A stretch of 9,783 nt of DNA from an uncultured Sphingobium sp. (GTDB taxonomy: Bacteria > Pseudomonadota > Alphaproteobacteria > Sphingomonadales > Sphingomonadaceae). The stretch spans positions 1 through 9,783 of the forward strand of contig CAJYHD010000391.1 in assembly GCA_913773715.1 (NCBI GenBank), written 5' to 3'. A program made the translations under genes and the position numbers. Below are positions 5,012 through 9,783 of this stretch, in pieces (positions within the stretch are counted from its first letter, which is position 1; every line of letters starts with the position of its first letter). The notes under the pieces are model-generated. The model ran no database searches, had not been told where the DNA came from, and was given only the letters and a program-made list of their open reading frames with translations.

Positions 5012-7273
5012 ATGCCTGCGCCCCTTCGCCGTATCGCGCTGATCGGCAATTCCATGCCCCGCCGTTGCGGCATAGCGACCTTCACCACCCATTGCCGCGA
5101 TGCCATGGCGGAAGCCTTCCCCAACCTTATCGTCGATCATTATGCGATGGACGATGGCCAGGGCGACATCGATTATCCCGCCGACGTCATCCGCGTGCCG
5201 CAGTTCGACCCCATCGCCTATTCCGAAGCCGCTCGCCGGATCGAGGAAAGCGGCGCGGAGGCGATCTGGCTTCAGCATGAATTCGGCATTTTCGGCGGCC
5301 CCGCCGGCGACATGATCCTGGGCCTGCTCGAACGCACCAGCCTCCCGCTCGTCAGCACCTTCCACACCATACTCGAATGCCCCAACCCGCATGAGCGCCG
5401 CGTTGCCGAGGCGTTGATCGCCCGCTCCAGCCAGATCATGGTCATGGCGCAGCGGGGCCGCGAGATTCTGCTGTCCCACTACAACGTCCCCGACAGCAAG
5501 ATCGCCGTCATTCCCCATGGCGTGCCCGACCGCCCACATGTCGATCCCGCGACGATGAAGCCGCAATTCGGTTGGCAGGATCGCCCGGTCATCCTGACCT
5601 TCGGCCTGCTCGCGCCCGACAAGGGCATCGACGTGATGATCCGCGCCATGCCGCAGGTCGTCGCCCGTAACCCACAAGCGCTCTATGTCGTCCTCGGCGC
5701 GACCCACCCCAACATCGTGCGCGAACAGGGCGGCGAAGTACTGCGCGAGGAGCTGAAGGCGCTCGCCCGCACGCTCGGCGTCGCGGACAATGTCGCCTTC
5801 GTCGATCGCTATGTCGAGCAGGAGGATCTGCTCGACCAGCTTCAGGCCGCCGACATCTATGTCACGCCCTATCTGAACCCTGCGCAAGTAACGTCGGGGA
5901 CCCTGAGCTACGCCGTTGGCATGGGCAAGCCGATCGTATCGACCCCCTATGTGCAGGCGAAGGAAGTGCTGGGCGGCGACATCGGCCGCCTTGTCCCCTT
6001 CCGCGATGCCGAGGCGATGGCCAACACGCTCTGCGCGTTGCTTGACGACGCCGCGCTGCGCGAAGGCTATGCGACGCGCGCCTACGCCTATGGCCGCACC
6101 ATGATCTGGAGCGAACTTGCCCGCAACGTGGAGCGCGCCTTGAGCGAAGCCCGCGCGATCCAACCCGCCCGCCTCGTCCCCCGCCGCAGCTATGAAATGC
6201 TGACGCCGGACCTGACTGGCGTTCTGCGCATGAGCGATTCGACCGGCATCTTCCAGCACAGCATCCTGTCCGTACCGGACTATCGCCACGGCTATTGCAT
6301 CGACGACAATGCCCGCGCGCTCATCCTGATGAGCCAGATGCCACAGGTGGAGGAAGCGACCCGCGATCGGTGGATGACCACCTTTGCCGCCTTCGTCCAA
6401 TATGCCTGGAACCCCGACAAGGCGCGGTTCCGCAACTTCATGGCCTTCGACCGCAGCTGGTGCGAGGATATTGGATCAGAAGATAGCGGCGGTCGCGCCA
6501 TCTGGGCGCTCGGCGTCACGGCCCGCGACGCGCAGATCGAAAAACATCGCCGCTGGGCGCTGTCGCTCTTCGACCAGACGGCGGGCGCGCAGCGCCACAT
6601 CGGTTCGCCCCGCGCCAAGGCATTCCTGATCCTCGGCGCAAGCGCGGTCCTCGACGCGCAGCCCGGCCATGGTCTCGCTCGCGGCATGATCGAAACCCTG
6701 TCGGCGGACCTGATGGCTCTGTACGCCGCCAAATCCGGCTGGACATGGTTCGAGGATGTGCTGGCTTACGACAATGCGCGTCTGCCCCAAGCCCTGCTCC
6801 TCGCAGGCCAGAATCTCGGCGATCAGCGCCTGATCGATCGCGGCATCGAAACGCTCGACTGGCTGACCCGGCAGCAGACCGCGCCCGAAGGCCATTTCCG
6901 CGCGGTCGGCACCGAAAGCTTCGGTCGCCCCTTCGGCCACCCGCTGCCCTTCGACCAGCAACCGCTCGAAGCACAGGCGAGCGTCGATGCCGCCGCCGCA
7001 GCTTATGCCGTCACCCGTGATGCGCGCTGGCTCGACGTCGCCCAAAACGCCTATCGCTGGTTCCTGGGCCAAAACGACCATCACCTGCCGCTGGCGACCG
7101 TTTCCGATGGCGGATGTTATGACGGCCTCACGCCCCATGGGGTCAACGAAAATCAGGGCGCGGAATCGATCCTTGCGTTGCAGTTGGCGTCTTGCACGAT
7201 GAATGCCCTCTCCAAAGGTCAGTTTATCGTTCCAAACGAAGTCGATGCCGATATAGAGAAGGCTCTGGCCTGA
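5012..7273 (+). CDS. Two-domain glycosyltransferase: GT4-type GT-B domain plus C-terminal alpha/alpha-toroid-like domain
   Basis: A 753-residue cytoplasmic protein with no signal peptide or membrane helices. Residues 1-385 are a GT-B fold transferase: RRCGIATFTTH (17-27), LQHEFGIFGGPAGD (87-100), STFHTIL (115-121), VIPHGVPD (166-173), the donor-site start FGLLAPDKGID (197-207), and SGTLSYAVGMGKPIVSTPY (295-313) where ordinary GT4 enzymes carry the E-x(7)-E region. Residues about 390-740 form a second domain rich in amphipathic helices with GYCIDDNARALI (427-438), TWFEDVLAYDNARLPQALL (578-596), SVDAAAAAYAV (657-667) and GCYDGLTPHGVNENQGAESILA (701-722). This resembles six-hairpin glycosidase-like toroids and may bind or trim the glycan. 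The start at 5012 is preferred because AAGGA lies just upstream and the conserved part begins at once; the ATGs at 4982 and 4991 and a GTG at 4931 are possible. It is followed after 26 bases by a GH130 gene. Donor and acceptor are unknown; a mannosyl donor is inferred from the GH130 neighbours. Confidence 0.85.
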   Translation: MPAPLRRIALIGNSMPRRCGIATFTTHCRDAMAEAFPNLIVDHYAMDDGQGDIDYPADVIRVPQFDPIAYSEAARRIEESGAEAIWLQHEFGIFGGPAGDMILGLLERTSLPLVSTFHTILECPNPHERRVAEALIARSSQIMVMAQRGREILLSHYNVPDSKIAVIPHGVPDRPHVDPATMKPQFGWQDRPVILTFGLLAPDKGIDVMIRAMPQVVARNPQALYVVLGATHPNIVREQGGEVLREELKALARTLGVADNVAFVDRYVEQEDLLDQLQAADIYVTPYLNPAQVTSGTLSYAVGMGKPIVSTPYVQAKEVLGGDIGRLVPFRDAEAMANTLCALLDDAALREGYATRAYAYGRTMIWSELARNVERALSEARAIQPARLVPRRSYEMLTPDLTGVLRMSDSTGIFQHSILSVPDYRHGYCIDDNARALILMSQMPQVEEATRDRWMTTFAAFVQYAWNPDKARFRNFMAFDRSWCEDIGSEDSGGRAIWALGVTARDAQIEKHRRWALSLFDQTAGAQRHIGSPRAKAFLILGASAVLDAQPGHGLARGMIETLSADLMALYAAKSGWTWFEDVLAYDNARLPQALLLAGQNLGDQRLIDRGIETLDWLTRQQTAPEGHFRAVGTESFGRPFGHPLPFDQQPLEAQASVDAAAAAYAVTRDARWLDVAQNAYRWFLGQNDHHLPLATVSDGGCYDGLTPHGVNENQGAESILALQLASCTMNALSKGQFIVPNEVDADIEKALA

Positions 7274-7299
7274 CTGTCGCAATACGGGATTGACGCCGC

Positions 7300-8592
7300 T
7301 TGTCTGAAATCGATGTACTGCCCCTCCACCTGAAGGCGAATCCGGCGCGGGTCGTCGTCAGGCCCTTCCACCTTGCCTGGCAATCGACCACCAGCGCGCC
7401 CAGCCGCACGCGCCGCATCGTCGACGCCGTGTTCGACATGGACGAGATTTCGGTCGAAAAGCAGCTGAAGTCGGTGCTGCGCGATTTCGAAACGCGCCAT
7501 TGGCACACCCGGCGCGTGTTCATGACCCGCTACGAAGAAATCGTGCGCCTGCTTCAGCTGGACTGCACCGGCCTCAGCGAAGCGCGCCGCCAACTGCTCG
7601 GCGCCTATTTCTGCCATGAATATAGCTATTGCGCCGCCGCGCTGACCAACCCCAGCGTGGTGCTGCATCCCGACCAGTCAGGCATGCGCCGGGACAGCTG
7701 CCGCATCCTGCTCTCCGTCCGCGCCGTGGGTGAAGGGCATATCAGTTCGATCGCCTTTCGCGAGGGAATCATCACGCACGACGGCGAGTTGTTCCTCGCC
7801 CCCGAGCCGCCCTTCGCCACCGCCGCCGACGCTCATTGCGACGAAGAGCATCCCGTCGATGGCGCGGTCACCATCTTCCGCCATCCCGACAGCACCCTGT
7901 CCGGCACCGTCATCTTCCCGATCACGGCAGCGCAGGCCAACGGCCTTGAGGATCTCCGCCTCGTCAAGTTCCACCACAATGATGATGATACCGAATGGCT
8001 CGGCACCTACACCGCCTATAACGGACGGGCGATCCAGTCGGAATTGATGCGCACGCGCGACTTCCGCACCTTCGACATGGTGCCGATGGAGGGCAGCGCC
8101 GCCCGGAACAAAGGCATGGCGCTCTTCCCGCGCAAGGTCGGCGGCAAATATATGATGATCGGGCGGCAGGATGGTGAAAACCTGTTCCTCATCACGTCCG
8201 ACAGCCTCACCCATTGGGATGAGGGCGAATTGCTGCTCACCCCGCGCTATCCGTGGGAACTGGTGCAGATCGGCAATTGCGGCGCGCCGATCGAGATCGA
8301 TGAGGGCTGGCTGCTGCTGACCCATGGCGTCGGCGCGATGCGGCAATATGCGATCGGCGCGGTGCTGCTCGACAAGGATGATCCGAGCAAGGTCATCGCC
8401 CGCTCGCGCGAACCGGTGCTGACCGCGTCAGGCGACGAGCGCGAAGGCTATGTCCCGAATGTCGTCTATACCTGCGGCGCAATGCGGCACGGAGACAATA
8501 TTTTCCTGCCATATGGCATCGCCGACAGCTCCGTCGCCTTCGCATTCGTGCCGATTGCGGAGATGCTGGACCTCATGGACCCGGTCAACTGA
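7300..8592 (+). CDS. GH130-family glycosidase/phosphorylase, large form with N-terminal helical region
   Basis: A 430-residue GH130-type beta-propeller protein, clearly different from the 376-residue one across the divergent promoter. It begins with the strand RVVVRPFHLAW (17-27), then a helical segment (about 48-115), then propeller motifs: GLEDLRLVKF (215-224, the Glu-Asp motif with probable general acid), GTYTAYNGR (235-243), ARNKGMALFPRKVGGKYMMIGRQDGEN (268-294), WELVQIGNCGAPIEIDEGWLLLTHGV (319-344), EREGYVPNVVYTCGA (380-394) and PYGIADS (404-410). The start is taken as TTG at 7300 because the conserved RPF strand lies upstream of the first in-frame ATG (codon 47); CTG at 7318 is an alternative. 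Only 26 bases separate it from the glycosyltransferase stop, so the two form an operon. By family it may phosphorolyse or hydrolyse a beta-mannoside, perhaps the product of the transferase. Subfamily and substrate are unknown. Confidence 0.85.
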   Translation: MSEIDVLPLHLKANPARVVVRPFHLAWQSTTSAPSRTRRIVDAVFDMDEISVEKQLKSVLRDFETRHWHTRRVFMTRYEEIVRLLQLDCTGLSEARRQLLGAYFCHEYSYCAAALTNPSVVLHPDQSGMRRDSCRILLSVRAVGEGHISSIAFREGIITHDGELFLAPEPPFATAADAHCDEEHPVDGAVTIFRHPDSTLSGTVIFPITAAQANGLEDLRLVKFHHNDDDTEWLGTYTAYNGRAIQSELMRTRDFRTFDMVPMEGSAARNKGMALFPRKVGGKYMMIGRQDGENLFLITSDSLTHWDEGELLLTPRYPWELVQIGNCGAPIEIDEGWLLLTHGVGAMRQYAIGAVLLDKDDPSKVIARSREPVLTASGDEREGYVPNVVYTCGAMRHGDNIFLPYGIADSSVAFAFVPIAEMLDLMDPVN

Positions 8593-8611
8593 TTGAAAAT
8601 AAAGGATAGGA

Positions 8612-8648
8612 TGGACAGGCTTTTCGCGAAATAGGAAAAACCTGTCCA
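8612..8648. terminator. Candidate bidirectional terminator hairpin between convergent genes
   Basis: TGGACAGG (8612-8619) pairs perfectly with CCTGTCCA (8641-8648). After one C/A mismatch the stem can go on as TTTT (8621-8624) with AAAA (8636-8639), around an 11-base loop. It sits in the 65-base gap between the converging GH130 gene and the unknown gene. There is no clean U-run after either arm, although the minus-strand side is moderately U-rich. Position favours a terminator; sequence alone is not conclusive. Confidence 0.6.
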
Positions 8649-8657
8649 CTTCACCGT

Positions 8658-9783
8658 CTATTTCGGCTGATACTGTCCCGCCCGATGATCAAACGCATCC
8701 AGTATCTCACCATCCAGTTCGCGGATCGCCGACCGCACCGCCTGACTACCGTCAATCAGCGCCCCCATCGCGCCGTCCACGTCATCCTGCGCTGCACCCC
8801 GCGCCACGCCCTCCAGAGCATCGGCGATGCGATCCATCGTCGCGCCATAGGCCGTGCTGCCCACCGGCCCCGCCTTGCTTGCCACCTTGTCTCCGGCAAG
8901 GTCGATGACCTGGCGCAGCAGGCCAAGGCCGTCCTTCGCCTGCGATCCCGCTTCCTCGACATGACGGCCGCCTGCCTGCTGGAGCGAGCCCAGCAACGTG
9001 CCGAGGCCGCGCGCCGGATCGGCGCGATCGCCCATCGCTGCATCAGAGTTGGCGATGATGTCGGACTGGTCGGCGATATAGCTGCTCAGCGCCTGCGCCG
9101 TCTGATCGCCGCGCCCATAATCCTCGTGCAGCATCACCTTTTCCGCAAAGTCGGTGACCAGGCTCTGCTCGCCCCCGCCGGTGTTGGTGGCGCGCCAGTC
9201 GTCTTCGACCAACCGATCGACATGCCGCTCGAAATAGGTGCCGAGATCGTTGAGGCCGTTCGACAGGTTCGTGGACTGGTCGATGCCGCCGACGGCCTTG
9301 TCCGTGTCCGACCGTACCAGATCGCGGAACAGCGCGTCGGTCGCCGGTTGCAGACTGGCGTCGGTCACGCCGTTGACCAAGCCCGCCAGCGCATCCAATC
9401 CAATGCGGCCATCGACCGGCCCGTTCATCGCGCTCCCCATCAGCGACGTCGCCATCATCGCCTGCGTCAGCGTCAGGTCGCCCGCCACCTTTTCGGGATG
9501 CGCCGCGATTTCCTGCATCACCGCATTGGCCGACGCGCTCCATCCCTTGTCCGCCGCCATGCCCGCAACGTCCGCCGCCGCGACCAGCGCCGACACGCCC
9601 TTCGTGCTGTCGTTGATGTCATAGCCTTCGCGATGCGCATCGGTCAGCAGCCGGTCGGCAACACGATTGAGCACCGCCCCGTCATTCGCCCCGGTCAGCA
9701 ATTGCCGCACGCCATCGGAAGATTCGATCCGTGCCGGATCGACGAGATTAAACACATCGTCCGCATCCAGCCGCCCGCTATCG
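8658..9783 (-). CDS. Protein of unknown function, C-terminal 374 residues; 5' end outside the window
   Basis: I do not recognise this family. The frame stays open to the right edge: nine more codons (DSGRLDADD) precede the internal GTG at 9755, so the true start is probably outside and that GTG is just an in-frame Val. The visible part is Ala-, Asp- and Gly-rich, acidic, apparently helical throughout, has no cysteine, and no evident membrane segment. Helical stretches run through GVRQLLTGANDGAVLNRVADRL near the left of the fragment, ALSSYIADQSDIIAN in the middle, and GATMDRIADALEGVARGAAQDD near the end, finishing QYQPK. The repeated small-residue helices and lack of Cys would suit a secreted or surface-delivered protein, but there is no direct proof. 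The gene converges on the glycoside operon and is unlikely to share its regulation. Confidence 0.7.
   Translation of the reverse strand, partial: DSGRLDADDVFNLVDPARIESSDGVRQLLTGANDGAVLNRVADRLLTDAHREGYDINDSTKGVSALVAAADVAGMAADKGWSASANAVMQEIAAHPEKVAGDLTLTQAMMATSLMGSAMNGPVDGRIGLDALAGLVNGVTDASLQPATDALFRDLVRSDTDKAVGGIDQSTNLSNGLNDLGTYFERHVDRLVEDDWRATNTGGGEQSLVTDFAEKVMLHEDYGRGDQTAQALSSYIADQSDIIANSDAAMGDRADPARGLGTLLGSLQQAGGRHVEEAGSQAKDGLGLLRQVIDLAGDKVASKAGPVGSTAYGATMDRIADALEGVARGAAQDDVDGAMGALIDGSQAVRSAIRELDGEILDAFDHRAGQYQPK

Noticed and set aside
4967..6400. 477-codon open frame on the minus strand opposite the glycosyltransferase
   Set aside because: It is a mirror frame of a GC-rich gene: composition is Asp/Gly/Arg/Ala-heavy with no family motif, while the plus strand shows clear GT-B motifs throughout.
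9753..9755. GTG at 9755 as the true start of the right-edge gene
   Set aside because: The frame remains open for the remaining bases to the window edge and the preceding residues read as normal protein, so the gene is better treated as 5'-incomplete.

Overview
The window is GC-rich DNA that reads like an alphaproteobacterium, most likely a sphingomonad (Sphingomonas/Sphingobium group). This rests on strong G/C bias at third codon positions and the style of the BtuB and CobO proteins; it is an inference, because no rRNA or other marker gene is present. Coding density is high, with no tRNA, rRNA, insertion sequence or CRISPR array visible.

Layout. The left half is read on the minus strand, in transcription order: a short-chain dehydrogenase (4772-4014), a GH130-family glycoside phosphorylase/hydrolase (4017-2887, overlapping the previous gene by ATGA), a cob(I)alamin adenosyltransferase btuR/cobO (2845-2234), a cobalamin riboswitch (about 2200-2031), the TonB-dependent cobalamin receptor btuB (1896-55), and the first 17 codons of a lipoprotein (52-1), probably the cobalamin-binding BtuF-type component. 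From a divergent intergenic region (4773-5011), the plus strand carries a large two-domain glycosyltransferase (5012-7273) and a second, different GH130-family protein (7300-8592). A hairpin at 8612-8648 separates this from a convergent minus-strand gene of unknown function that runs off the right edge (9783-8658).

How the genes work together. Two themes meet. The first is vitamin B12: BtuR makes adenosylcobalamin, the ligand of the riboswitch that controls the outer-membrane importer BtuB and, by tight coupling, the lipoprotein. A good sigma70-like promoter (TTGACC-N17-TAACAG) has its -35 box on the btuR stop codon and would start RNA a few bases before the aptamer, so the uptake genes can be transcribed apart from btuR. 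The second theme is glycoside metabolism. A GT4-like glycosyltransferase is fused to a roughly 350-residue C-terminal domain that looks like an alpha/alpha six-hairpin toroid. It is flanked by two unlike GH130 proteins, with an SDR oxidoreductase translationally coupled to one of them. GH130 enzymes usually break or make beta-mannosidic bonds using phosphate, so this set is a plausible synthesis-and-recycling module for a beta-mannoside or oligosaccharide, but the substrate cannot be read from the sequence. This glycoside module is the most interesting part of the window.
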